A DNA stretch of 36,624 bases from Candidatus Komeilibacteria bacterium S5_K13 (GTDB lineage: Bacteria; Patescibacteriota; Patescibacteriia; UBA1558; S5-K13). The notes below the pieces were generated by a model, which saw only the letters and a program-made list of their open reading frames with translations, made no database searches and was not told the origin of the DNA. Shown one piece after another: positions 25,171-33,129 of this stretch (position 1 is its first letter; every line of letters starts with the position of its first letter). Position numbers and translations under genes: made by a program. The stretch is taken from the NCBI GenBank assembly GCA_019248485.1, contig JAEHGL010000010.1, positions 1 to 36,624 of the forward strand. Direction: 5' to 3'.

Positions 25171-26637
25171 ATTAGGGTTATCAGCTAGTTCTAGGACTAA
25201 GTTGAATGGAGAACGCAAGGTAAAACCTAGTGTTTTTTCATTTAAGGTCGGGTTCTGAAGTATGTAAGTTAAAAAAGTTCTTTTTCCTGCAATATCAGAA
25301 CTCTTTTCAAATATAGTTTTAGCTCTACGTGCTACAGATATTACTATAGCAACTGTGGTTTGATAATTATAATCTGCATTTTGATATTCAGACATTTCTA
25401 TTTCAAGAAGCTCCATTTTATCTTTAAGCTCTTGATGTTTTTTGTCATATACATCCTTAGTAATACTCTTGTCTATAAGAACATCTAATAAGTTATTTTG
25501 TTTTTCTTGTATGCTATCATAAGCATTTCTTATTCTACTTATTTGTGCTTTATGAAAAACGGCTTCTGCTTCTGTGCTTTTTCTTAATTCAGCAACAAGT
25601 TTTTCTTGTGTGTCTTCTGAAATGCTTCCAAATCGCTCTAAAACCTCATAAACGGGCTTTAGCAATTCGTTTTCGTTAATATATACCTTTTTACATACGC
25701 CCTTAGCATTTGTGCAAGAATAAAGATTATAGACCAATCCACTTGGTTTTTTGTGTTGCTCAGGAGACATAGAACAACCGCAATTTGGACATTTAAGAAG
25801 TCCTTTGAATATAAAATCTCTAGAGTGTGATTTATATGGTAATTTTTTACGTTGGGAGCGTATTTCTTTACATTTATCAAAAAGCTCTCTTGTTATAAGT
25901 TTTGGATATTTATGAATATATGGACCATATTTGGATATAGCCATACCACAAAAAAAGCTGTCTCTTAATATATTATCGATACAACTTTTAGATAATTTAT
26001 TTCCTTTTATAGACCTTAAACCAAGTCTTGTAATTTTTGTTCTTATTGTTTCTAGCGAGTGTTGATTTGTAGCATATAATTCAAACATTTTTTGTATTAA
26101 ATATGCTCTGTCTGGGTCAATTATTATGTCTTTATTAAATCTTAAATATCCCAAACGAACTCTACCCGTCCATTCACCATTTCGTCTCTTTTGTTCAAAC
26201 GCTCTTTTGACATTATCGCTAATAGCATCAGAATAGTATTTTGCTAAACCCAACTTCATCCCAAAAGCAAATTTATCTCCTGCCGACATTTTATCGTCTA
26301 TAACTTGCCCGTCTGATACAAAATGTAATTCAATTTTATCTCCAATAGCCATTTCATAAAGTTTGGCAACTCTTTTGTCAAAAATGTTTCTAGATAATCT
26401 GTCAACTTTATCAAAACAAACAGCGACCTTCTCTTTTTTAGAAACTTTTTCTATATATTCCATTATTTCATCAAAAGTATCTCTTTTTAATTTATATGCA
26501 CTTTCTATAAAATCAAATTCTTTTATTATTTCGAAATGTTTATTTTTACAATAACTATTCATTCTAAAGCTTTGGGCTTCAGGAGAATTTTCTTTTTGGT
26601 CTTCACTTGATACTCTTGAAATGTTTATTGCTTTCAT
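25108..26637 (-). CDS. Large serine recombinase (integrase)
   Basis: 509 aa. The N-terminal resolvase domain (about 1-140) has the catalytic serine in NISRVSSEDQ (S10 or S11) and DKVDRLSRNIFDKR with the catalytic arginines. The recombinase domain follows (about 150-260), starting near KRAFEQKRRNGEWTGRVRLG. A zinc ribbon (CPNCGCSMS, about 285-315) and a coiled-coil region (about 350-420) complete it. It cuts and joins DNA between attachment sites. The last 20 residues (LGDQDLNPDKQDQNLLSYH region) are encoded by the antisense strand of tRNA-Gln, so the natural end changes on excision. It is the last gene of the restriction-modification operon, 4 nt after the endonuclease stop. Confidence 0.93.
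   Translation of the reverse strand: MKAINISRVSSEDQKENSPEAQSFRMNSYCKNKHFEIIKEFDFIESAYKLKRDTFDEIMEYIEKVSKKEKVAVCFDKVDRLSRNIFDKRVAKLYEMAIGDKIELHFVSDGQVIDDKMSAGDKFAFGMKLGLAKYYSDAISDNVKRAFEQKRRNGEWTGRVRLGYLRFNKDIIIDPDRAYLIQKMFELYATNQHSLETIRTKITRLGLRSIKGNKLSKSCIDNILRDSFFCGMAISKYGPYIHKYPKLITRELFDKCKEIRSQRKKLPYKSHSRDFIFKGLLKCPNCGCSMSPEQHKKPSGLVYNLYSCTNAKGVCKKVYINENELLKPVYEVLERFGSISEDTQEKLVAELRKSTEAEAVFHKAQISRIRNAYDSIQEKQNNLLDVLIDKSITKDVYDKKHQELKDKMELLEIEMSEYQNADYNYQTTVAIVISVARRAKTIFEKSSDIAGKRTFLTYILQNPTLNEKTLGFTLRSPFNLVLELADNPNWLGDQDLNPDKQDQNLLSYH
26189..26248 (-). repeat. 60-nt near-identical block, copy in the full recombinase
   Basis: These 60 bases match 29536-29595 at 59 of 60 positions, in the same orientation. 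They encode the shared LAKYYSDAISDNVKRAFEQK stretch of both recombinase proteins. The genes diverge sharply on both sides of the block. Confidence 0.95.
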
Positions 26638-26641
26638 AGAA

Positions 26642-27724
26642 CTATTTTGTAAATCTAACTTGTAAATTTAATTTGATGAAATAGCGACCATTTTCTTTGA
26701 TAATTTTTCCTATACCATATCTGGTTGTGCTTGGTGTGTCAAGCTTTGTATTTTTCAAAAGATATTCTTGAAAATCTTCTAAGTTGTATAAATAATAACA
26801 AAGAACATCGCCGTCTTTCTTTACTAACAAAAAACCACCTAAGCTTGTAAGTATCCCGTTCCAGTTAGTATTTGGCATCATTCCTAAAGCCATAATACTA
26901 AGAAACTCTTTGATTTTATGAATAGGTTGTTTATTTTGCTTATTGGTATCAGGAAAGTTCAAAACAACTAACTCCGAAAGATTACTTGCACCTCGTGAGT
27001 AATATGACAAAAGTATTTTTGAAATATATATTGGCAAATTACTGTCAATCAAAGAAAGATTGTTTTGGAATATTTCACTATCAACTTTATAAAAAACTAT
27101 ATTGAACCCCAAACTTTCTAATAGATTGATGTTATCTTTTACATTTTTGTCGTGTAGTTTAGGTAATTTTTTAGGGACACTCATATCATTATCAAGCACC
27201 TCAAAAGTAAAGTTTGTTGCTTTTGATGCGTTTATAAGTGTTGAAGGACTACCAAGTTGTGATTTTATACTAAATCCAACCTCGGGACTTGGTTTATTAG
27301 TTTTGACATCAAGTATTACTAAATCCAAATCCTTTTTATCAAAACTTGATGCCTTGATAACGTCTTTTTGTAAAACTTGCATCATTTCTGAACCAGCATC
27401 CAAGGAAAAAGCTCGTCCTTCATTTTTTACTGACAAACTCTCAAACATTCTTTTCAGAATGCTTTGTATTTTTTTAACTTTTATTGATGCTATCTTATTT
27501 GTGCCTACAAAAATATCAATGACTTCATTCTTTATTTCATAAACCATTCTTTCTTTTCCAATTTTTTCAGCAAAAATTATTTTCAAAACTTTATAAAATA
27601 AATCTTTTTTAATATTTTGGTTCTTATCAGCACCATAAGCACCACCATTTGCTAAGAGAAAAGCTAATGCGTATAACTCGCTCCATTCTCCAGTATTGCC
27701 TGTTGTTTCTTTTTGATTATTCAT
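26642..27724 (-). CDS. HpaII-like type II restriction endonuclease
   Basis: 360 aa, close to the usual length of HpaII, which cuts CCGG. The opening motif TGEWSELYALAFLLANGG (11-28) and AYGADKNQ are typical. The central block SPEVGFSIKSQLGSPSTLIN (146-165) followed by ASKATNF is the most conserved part of the family and contains the PD-(D/E)XK-like E148 and K154. It overlaps the methyltransferase gene by 8 nt and is 4 nt from the recombinase, so all three are likely translated from one message. Target specificity (CCGG) is inferred from family resemblance, not shown. Confidence 0.8.
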   Translation of the reverse strand: MNNQKETTGNTGEWSELYALAFLLANGGAYGADKNQNIKKDLFYKVLKIIFAEKIGKERMVYEIKNEVIDIFVGTNKIASIKVKKIQSILKRMFESLSVKNEGRAFSLDAGSEMMQVLQKDVIKASSFDKKDLDLVILDVKTNKPSPEVGFSIKSQLGSPSTLINASKATNFTFEVLDNDMSVPKKLPKLHDKNVKDNINLLESLGFNIVFYKVDSEIFQNNLSLIDSNLPIYISKILLSYYSRGASNLSELVVLNFPDTNKQNKQPIHKIKEFLSIMALGMMPNTNWNGILTSLGGFLLVKKDGDVLCYYLYNLEDFQEYLLKNTKLDTPSTTRYGIGKIIKENGRYFIKLNLQVRFTK

Positions 27725-28631
27725 AGTATTTTTCTAATGCTTCAATTATTTTTTGTGCATAGTCTTGTATCCCATAAATAGCAACACTATTACCTAACTG
27801 TTTCATTGCTTGATTATTTGAAACTGGGAAAATAAAATTATCAGGGAGCCCCTGCATTTTCTTTCCTTCTTTTGGGGTAATTCGTCTGACTTTGTCATCT
27901 ACTAAATAACTATCCCAATTTCTTCTATCTGTAATCTTTGAACCCTTACCGCCAACTCTAAGAGTAAATCCAATATCTTTATTTACTTTTGCACCTTCGA
28001 ATACATCTGACATAGTAAAGGCGAGTGGTCTTTTTTTAGGAAACTCAAAGGGTATTTTTTTATTCCTAAAACCAATCATAAATAAACGAGGGCGATTTTG
28101 AGGTAGTCCGTGGTCTGATGCTTTTACAATGTTGTGATAAAGAGAATATCCAAGCTTTTCTGTTAAAACTTTTTTGATTGTTTCAAAAGTTTTTCCATTG
28201 TCGTGAGCGTAAAGATGTCTAACATTTTCTAAAAAAAATGCTTTTGGTTTTTTGACACGAATAATTTCAGCGATATCGTAAAACAATGTCCCCCTTGTGT
28301 CATTGAAACCTTTTTTGAAACCTGCCTGACTAAATGGCTGACAAGGAAAACCGCCAGTCAAAATATCAAAATCTGGTATGTCTTTTTTGCTTATTTTTGT
28401 TATATCGCCAACGAAGTTTCCTGAGCTAAACATTTCGGGGCTAATTTTTTCAAAGTTTTTCTGATAAGTTTTTCTTGCTGGTTCATCCCACTCTGATGCA
28501 AACACACATTTAGCCCCAACATTATGAAAAGCAAGATGAAATCCACCTATTCCTGCAAATAAATCAATAAAAGTAAACTTTTTAACTTTCTTTTTATTGG
28601 ATTTATCTGTCTTAGTGGTTTTTGTTTTCAT
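27717..28631 (-). CDS. C5-cytosine DNA methyltransferase (M.HpaII-like)
   Basis: 304 aa when started at the ATG at 28631; the frame stays open further upstream but overlaps the HTH gene there. It methylates cytosine C5 using SAM. Motif I FIDLFAGIGGFHLAF (21-35), motif IV with the catalytic C97 in TGGFPCQPFSQAG, ENVRHL (135-140), QNRPRLFMIG (178-187), the target-recognition part (about 190-250) with GFTLRVGGKG and RRNWDSYLVDD, motif IX RRITPKEGKKMQGLPD and motif X QLGNSVAIYG are all present. Only 1 nt separates it from the HTH gene stop. It should protect DNA from the adjacent HpaII-like endonuclease. No strong Shine-Dalgarno site is visible. Confidence 0.93.
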   Translation of the reverse strand: MKTKTTKTDKSNKKKVKKFTFIDLFAGIGGFHLAFHNVGAKCVFASEWDEPARKTYQKNFEKISPEMFSSGNFVGDITKISKKDIPDFDILTGGFPCQPFSQAGFKKGFNDTRGTLFYDIAEIIRVKKPKAFFLENVRHLYAHDNGKTFETIKKVLTEKLGYSLYHNIVKASDHGLPQNRPRLFMIGFRNKKIPFEFPKKRPLAFTMSDVFEGAKVNKDIGFTLRVGGKGSKITDRRNWDSYLVDDKVRRITPKEGKKMQGLPDNFIFPVSNNQAMKQLGNSVAIYGIQDYAQKIIEALEKYYE

Positions 28632-28632
28632 A

Positions 28633-28812
28633 TCATTTTGTTTTAACACTGTTAAGAAAGTTATTAAATTCATTTTTATCAATTCTAAATTCTCTCCCAA
28701 TTTTGTATGCTTTTAATCGTTTAGCTTTTATATATCGATAAATCGTCATAATGTTTACATCTAACAATTTAGCTAAGTCTTCCGCCCTATAAAACTCTTT
28801 TTCTTTTATCAT
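28633..28812 (-). CDS. Excisionase-like HTH protein
   Basis: 59 aa, not covered by long-ORF searches. It reads MIKEKEFYRAEDLAKLLDVN, then IMTIYRYIKAKRLKAYKIGR and a short FRIDKNEFNNFLNSVKTK tail. This is the compact helix-turn-helix_17 (MerR/Xis-like) fold: FYRAEDLAKLLDV forms the first helices, TIYRYIKAKRLKAYKIGREF the recognition helix and wing. Such proteins often act as recombination directionality factors for integrases or as small repressors of neighbouring genes, including controllers of R-M systems. Its stop is 1 nt before the methyltransferase ATG, so the proteins are likely coupled. Either role is possible here. Confidence 0.8.
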   Translation of the reverse strand: MIKEKEFYRAEDLAKLLDVNIMTIYRYIKAKRLKAYKIGREFRIDKNEFNNFLNSVKTK

Positions 28813-28872
28813 ATTATTTATTATATTATGTTAATAATTATACTTTACAAAGCTTTACATTGCAATATTAAA

Positions 28873-29166
28873 TTATTTCATTGTTGAGATTAGTATTTCT
28901 CTAAATATCTTTTTCTTTTCTGCCATTGTTCTATCTACATTATCTTGCATAATCGTTGCATAGCAATTAGCTATATGCTCCCAGATAATAAGTTCATTTT
29001 CTGGATGCAAGTCTCTTTGAAAATTATTTATAGCTTCTTCAAGTGAAGACGTTTCTACTTCTCGTAAAATTTCTTTATACTTTTGAACTCTAAAGATAAA
29101 TCCTTCTGGTAATATATCGTCTCTAACTTTTCCTAATTTTATATTAAGTGTTTTAATTTTTTTCAT
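28873..29166 (-). CDS. Hypothetical protein, 97 aa
   Basis: 97-aa, mainly helical and charged protein with a KIKTLNIKLGKVRDDILPEG start, then RVQKYKEILREVETSSLEEA and an IWEHIANCYATIMQDNVDRT region. No signal, membrane helix or recognised domain is seen. Its ATG lies 11 nt after the truncated recombinase stop and it precedes the HTH gene by 60 nt, so it belongs to the same minus-strand series. Function unknown. Confidence 0.65.
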   Translation of the reverse strand: MKKIKTLNIKLGKVRDDILPEGFIFRVQKYKEILREVETSSLEEAINNFQRDLHPENELIIWEHIANCYATIMQDNVDRTMAEKKKIFREILISTMK

Positions 29167-29177
29167 CTTTTTAGTTT

Positions 29178-29651
29178 TTAATTATTAGCTTTTTTAATAT
29201 AGAACATTTTCTTTTGACATTTATCAAATACATCTTTAGTAATAAATGTTTCATATTGATGCATATATGGACTATGTTTTCTTGATGAGACTAGACCAAT
29301 ATAAAAAGTATTTTCTAGAATTTTTTTTATTACATTAAGAGGTAGATATTTATTGCTCAATTTTATTATTCTATAAACATCTTGTATTGAATTATTTTTG
29401 TTTGAATATAAAGCAAAAATCTTTTTTACTAATTTTGATTTCTTTCTATCTGGTATTAGTATTTTCCTTTTCTTACTGGTATGAATATATCTATAGCCAA
29501 AAGGTGGCAATCCTATAAATTCGCCATTTTGTCTTTTTTGTTCAAATGCTCTTTTGACATTATCGCTAATAGCATCAGAATAGTATTTTGCTAAAGCTAT
29601 TCTAATATTGTCTTGAAATTGTTCAACTGCACTTTTTTTGTTTACTTTCAT
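29178..29651 (-). CDS. Recombinase-domain protein lacking the catalytic resolvase domain
   Basis: 157 aa that correspond to the middle of a large serine recombinase. The first 20 residues (MKVNKKSAVEQFQDNIRIAL) are followed by AKYYSDAISDNVKRAFEQKR and NGEFIGLPPFGYRY, then IKKILENTFYIGLVSSRKHS, the pattern of the recombinase DNA-binding domain. The N-terminal serine domain, the zinc ribbon and the coiled coil are all absent. It is in an intact frame with the rep gene (4-nt ATGA overlap), so it may be expressed, either as a regulator or DNA-binding modulator of the full recombinase, or as a decayed gene. Confidence 0.7.
   Translation of the reverse strand: MKVNKKSAVEQFQDNIRIALAKYYSDAISDNVKRAFEQKRQNGEFIGLPPFGYRYIHTSKKRKILIPDRKKSKLVKKIFALYSNKNNSIQDVYRIIKLSNKYLPLNVIKKILENTFYIGLVSSRKHSPYMHQYETFITKDVFDKCQKKMFYIKKANN
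29536..29595 (-). repeat. 60-nt near-identical block, copy in the short recombinase
   Basis: This block matches 26189-26248 with one mismatch (C/T), while the sequences on each side of it are only loosely alike. The two copies are direct repeats about 3.35 kb apart. Confidence 0.95.
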
Positions 29652-30754
29652 ATTTTTTTAGTTTTATATGGTTTATAATTTTCTAACGCTTCGTCTATCT
29701 GTGAAACCCAATCTCTAATTCTATTTTTAGTGATTAGTTCACTAGATTGTTTTAGGTCTTTTGTTATACGATACCAAGTCCTATCTCTAGACCTTTTTGT
29801 AATAATAGTCCTAAGTTGTCTCATTCCATTTTCATCCTTAGCAAGTAAAAAAAGTCCTAATAAATATACAGCTTGTTTGGGCTTTAATTTTTTATCAGCC
29901 AAGAATAAGGTCTGCAATATATCTTTCAAGCTTAAGGATATTGAAAATAATCCAAGATTACGTTCTTTTATAAGTTTTTTCCAATAACTCCCAACAATCT
30001 CTTTACTCATTTTTGTATTAAAGATTTGTTTGAAAGTTGGATTTTTTTCATAACCTAAACTTTGTAAAAGTTTATTTAGTTTTTGCTTATGATTTATTCT
30101 AACTTCAAAACGTATTATTTCTTGCATTTCTTCTTTTTTATACAGCTCATCAAATAGACTTCTTTGATAAGTTGTTTGTTCTTTATCAATTGCACGTTTT
30201 TTGCCTTTATTTAAGTCAGCTATCTTATCATAAATAATAAGTTGATGTGCTGTTGTATGAGCATATAAACTTTGCCCATCATTTATGTATCTTGCCTTAG
30301 CGAAATCAAAACTTTTTCTTAAATCAACCTTATTCATTTCTGAAATTAAATAATTAGCCGTATATCCGTCTTTAAGTAAGATATTTTTTGAAAAATGAAC
30401 TGAACTTACTGAGGCGTTTTGAAGAACTACTTTGAAAACTCTTACTCCCATAATCTTTAATCTTTCCTGTAAAACTTCAATTATTTCCGAGAAGTCCTTT
30501 TCTTCTAATTCATCCAAATTATTCTGATATAGTAATTTGGGAGCAGAAAACTCTATACGAACAGCATCTTGTGAAAATTTTCTTCTATAGCCCGTAAGTC
30601 TTGGAAAGTATTTTCCTGTTTTCTTTTCGGCAACGCTAGGATTACGAACATATTTTTCATACTGACTTGTTTTGGAATATAGCTCCCAACTAGATACTCC
30701 CGATAGATAGCTCATATTTGCTTTTGGTATCAAAAGACATATTGTATCAATCAT
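29648..30754 (-). CDS. Phage/plasmid-type replication initiation protein
   Basis: 368 aa. The N-terminus MIDTICLLIPKANMSYLSGV, then KTGKYFPRLTGYRRKFSQDA and AVRIEFSAPKLLYQNNLDEL, ASVSSVHFSKNILLKDGYTA and FEVRINHKQKLNKLLQSLGY, match the pattern of Rep proteins related to the gene II/CRI protein of filamentous phages and to rolling-circle plasmid Reps. The C-terminus is basic and helical (LITKNRIRDWVSQIDEALEN). I do not see a clean HUH motif and give no catalytic residues. The gene begins inside the preceding 54-aa ORF (8-nt overlap) and ends in a 4-nt overlap with the short recombinase. This suggests the element once replicated, or still does, as a plasmid. Confidence 0.65.
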   Translation of the reverse strand: MIDTICLLIPKANMSYLSGVSSWELYSKTSQYEKYVRNPSVAEKKTGKYFPRLTGYRRKFSQDAVRIEFSAPKLLYQNNLDELEEKDFSEIIEVLQERLKIMGVRVFKVVLQNASVSSVHFSKNILLKDGYTANYLISEMNKVDLRKSFDFAKARYINDGQSLYAHTTAHQLIIYDKIADLNKGKKRAIDKEQTTYQRSLFDELYKKEEMQEIIRFEVRINHKQKLNKLLQSLGYEKNPTFKQIFNTKMSKEIVGSYWKKLIKERNLGLFSISLSLKDILQTLFLADKKLKPKQAVYLLGLFLLAKDENGMRQLRTIITKRSRDRTWYRITKDLKQSSELITKNRIRDWVSQIDEALENYKPYKTKKI

Positions 30755-30911
30755 TTTCTTGTTGTTTTAGTTGATAAAGTTCAGGATTTTGTTTTTTATC
30801 TTCTTGAATAAGCCAAGCGAAAGCATCGACCAATCTTTGCTTTTCTTCAAGGGGTAAATCATCCATATTGAAACGATTTACTGTCTCTTTTTTATTTACA
30901 ATTTCCTGCAT
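30747..30911 (-). CDS. Small protein of 54 aa at the head of the rep operon
   Basis: 54 aa: MQEIVNKKETVNRFNMDDLP, LEEKQRLVDAFAWLIQEDKK and a Gln-rich QNPELYQLKQQEND end. It is acidic, helical and without a recognised domain. The stop overlaps the rep start by 8 nt, and its ATG follows the hairpin and T7 tract at 30912-30942 with no Shine-Dalgarno site. It could be a copy-number or partner protein for Rep, but this is only context. Confidence 0.6.
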   Translation of the reverse strand: MQEIVNKKETVNRFNMDDLPLEEKQRLVDAFAWLIQEDKKQNPELYQLKQQEND

Positions 30912-30942
30912 AAAAAAACCTATAGGTTGTTATATCTATAGG
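30912..30942 (-). terminator. Terminator-like hairpin immediately before the 54-aa/rep start
   Basis: On the minus strand CCTATAG (30942-30936) and CTATAGG (30925-30919) pair perfectly across a 10-nt loop and are followed by seven T (30918-30912), directly next to the ATG at 30911. The same stretch also contains the self-complementary AACCTATAGGTT (30917-30928). It has the form of an attenuator or terminator. Confidence 0.7.
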
Positions 30943-30968
30943 CTATCAGGTTTATATCTTAAGTTTGC

Positions 30969-32192
30969 TTAAGTTTTGCTTATATATTTTGGATTTAATT
31001 TTGCGGAATGTTTTGTTAATTCAAATATATTCTCTAATTGCGGTATGTTTAATTTAACTTTTCTGCTGAATTGGTATATCGCATTTTTTACTGCTTTTGT
31101 ATCAACATCATCTTCGCCTAGTGCTACACTAATATCATATAAACTCCATTCTAAATATGTGTCTTCTGGGTTTCTGAAAATAACTCTTAAAACTTCTTTT
31201 TGCACTTGTCCCTGAACGCTAATTGTGTATTTATTGTTGTCTTGGTCAGTTAAAGTCATTATTCCAGTTTGCATAGCAAAACTTAAATTAAATTTAATTT
31301 CCTTTGTCTTTTTAGTTTGTTCTATGTTATTTTCTTCTATGTTTATTTTATGTAGTTCTTTTGTAATGTATATATGAACTCTTTGAGCATAATTTTTGAA
31401 ATCCTTTACACTAAAATAATATACATCATCATCAGACGCTTCTCCTTTTCTTATTCTTTCTATTTCACCAGCTATACCTATAAAATTGAGCCAAGTCCAT
31501 TTTAAGGAGGGGTCATTATCTGCTTCTAGCTTAAACTCAGATTTTATCTCTTCGGGTTCAAAAATAAGTCGTTTTACAATTGGTAATTGATGCCAAGCAC
31601 CCCAAGGTTCAACTTGTTCTTTTCTTTCAATTCTTTTTCTTTCTTCATCTATTTTTTCGTAAGTTGGCGAAAAGGTATAATTTCCATATATATTATTATA
31701 ACGTTTCTTATTGTCTTCAAATTCTTTAATTGCTTCCTCGTGTCCATTTTCTTTTATAAGTCTTGCTACGTCAAATAAGTCTCTATCAAAAGCACATAGG
31801 GGGTCTGATGACAATATATTTCCAGAAAGACGATTACGGACTTCTTGAATTGCTTCTAGTGCGGGTTTAAGTTTTTTAGAAAGTTCTTCGCTTTGTTTAA
31901 TAAATGGTTCTTGGGACTTAAATATGTCTTGAGCTATCGGAATAATTTTTTGAGCAGAATTTATAAATTCCTTCATAGCGTCTGTATTCATCTGTTCATA
32001 GACCATAACATTTGCTTTTCTTTGTGCCTCTAAAACCTCGATAAAGGGCTTGGTTTGTGCCATTTCTTGAAGAGTTTTTGTGTATTCAGCTAGACCACGA
32101 AAAAAATCCCATTTATCTTCTAGGTTAATAAAACTTTGATATTGTTGCTCTACAATTTGTAAAACTTTATCATTTTTCTCTTTTTCCTTCAT
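30969..32192 (-). CDS. Hypothetical protein, 407 aa, with probable wHTH C-terminus
   Basis: Soluble, highly charged. The N-terminal third is helical (KVLQIVEQQYQSFINLEDKW, SEELSKKLKPALEAIQEVRN). The middle part has PWGAWHQLPIVKRLIFEPEE and KWTWLNFIGIAGEIERIRKG. The C-terminus (about 330-400) reads VQKEVLRVIFRNPEDTYLEW then YDISVALGEDDVDTKAVKNA, spaced like a winged helix-turn-helix. No enzyme motif is recognised. It is the first gene of the minus-strand series of the element, with a 57-nt hairpin-bearing gap before the rep operon. It may control the operon, or be a host-interference protein. Divergent from the membrane protein gene at 32308. Confidence 0.7.
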   Translation of the reverse strand: MKEKEKNDKVLQIVEQQYQSFINLEDKWDFFRGLAEYTKTLQEMAQTKPFIEVLEAQRKANVMVYEQMNTDAMKEFINSAQKIIPIAQDIFKSQEPFIKQSEELSKKLKPALEAIQEVRNRLSGNILSSDPLCAFDRDLFDVARLIKENGHEEAIKEFEDNKKRYNNIYGNYTFSPTYEKIDEERKRIERKEQVEPWGAWHQLPIVKRLIFEPEEIKSEFKLEADNDPSLKWTWLNFIGIAGEIERIRKGEASDDDVYYFSVKDFKNYAQRVHIYITKELHKINIEENNIEQTKKTKEIKFNLSFAMQTGIMTLTDQDNNKYTISVQGQVQKEVLRVIFRNPEDTYLEWSLYDISVALGEDDVDTKAVKNAIYQFSRKVKLNIPQLENIFELTKHSAKLNPKYISKT

Positions 32193-32307
32193 TTTTATAC
32201 ATTACTTTAATTTACATTTATTTTCAATACTGATAAAATGTTATTAGTTGACTTCTTTAATAGAGGGGCAAAAGAATTAAATTAAATAAACATTAAATAA
32301 TACTTTT

Positions 32308-32919
32308 ATGAAAAACAATAAAGTATCTATTGGGAGATTAGTAATTTTAGGGATTTCGTGGTTTACACTACTAGCCAGTATAGGAATTTTGATTTATTTA
32401 TTTGATTTGGACTTATTATATTTCTTCATACCGTTTATTCTTCTTGCTCTTTATCTTGTTCTATACAATCAAAAATGGATAAAAATTCCAGCTATAGTTT
32501 TCTTTATTACTTTATTCATTGTTTCGTTATTTTTGACTATTTTTCATATTATTTCTGCAATGTCGCTTATACCGTTATTTTTAGCAGTTGTCATATCTCT
32601 GTCTCGAGACTTCAAAAAGATACCAACATACTGCAAATTGATGAGAGAACGTAAAATAAAATTTATAAAAGAACACAAAAAATTGTGTTTTGTGTTGATT
32701 ATGATTTTAATTGTTATTATTTTTGCCTTATATTGTTTAATAAAAGTATATAGATTTCATTACATAATTGACCAAATTGCTACAGATTGGAATATAGACC
32801 CAGCAGAACTAGACCATATTAGTCTATACAATTTTGCATTTAAGAAAATTGCATTATTTGCGGGTATCATATTTTCAAGCACATTTCTTGTGCTTAAATC
32901 ACTCGAAAAAGACAAGTAA
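32308..32919 (+). CDS. Integral membrane protein, 203 aa
   Basis: About five to six hydrophobic helices: near 9-29, 34-51, 57-78 (PAIVFFITLFIVSLFLTIFH), 84-97, 126-147 (FVLIMILIVIIFALYCLIKV) and 178-197. A basic loop (SRDFKKIPTYCKLMRERKIK) follows the fourth. No family recognised. It is the first plus-strand gene within the element, divergent from the 407-aa gene with 115 nt between, and followed 18 nt later by a 63-aa gene. Role unknown. Confidence 0.65.
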   Translation: MKNNKVSIGRLVILGISWFTLLASIGILIYLFDLDLLYFFIPFILLALYLVLYNQKWIKIPAIVFFITLFIVSLFLTIFHIISAMSLIPLFLAVVISLSRDFKKIPTYCKLMRERKIKFIKEHKKLCFVLIMILIVIIFALYCLIKVYRFHYIIDQIATDWNIDPAELDHISLYNFAFKKIALFAGIIFSSTFLVLKSLEKDK

Positions 32920-32937
32920 ATATAATCAATTTAGACT

Positions 32938-33129
32938 ATGTTATCAAATGAACAAATAGAAAAATATCAGGCAATTTATAAAAAATACTATGGAAAAGAA
33001 ATTAGTCGAGAAGAAGCGTATGAACAAGGTATTAAATTTATAAGGCTTATAAAATTGATTTATAAGCCTATGACGAAAGAAGAATATCAAATTTTACAAA
33101 AAAGAAGAGAGGAAATAAATAATCAGTAA
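32938..33129 (+). CDS. Small conserved-type protein, 63 aa
   Basis: 63 aa: MLSNEQIEKYQAIYKKYYGK, EISREEAYEQGIKFIRLIKL, IYKPMTKEEYQILQKRREEI. It is helical with no signal. This pattern resembles a short protein I associate with CPR mobile regions (EISREEAYEQG then IYKPMT). The fold could be a small DNA-binding or antitoxin-like helix bundle, but no function can be assigned. It follows the membrane protein by 18 nt on the plus strand. Confidence 0.65.
   Translation: MLSNEQIEKYQAIYKKYYGKEISREEAYEQGIKFIRLIKLIYKPMTKEEYQILQKRREEINNQ

Noticed and set aside
27102-27542. 146-aa plus-strand frame antisense to the HpaII-like gene
   Set aside because: The minus-strand frame has strong family motifs; the plus-strand frame has no recognised motif and is a shadow of it.
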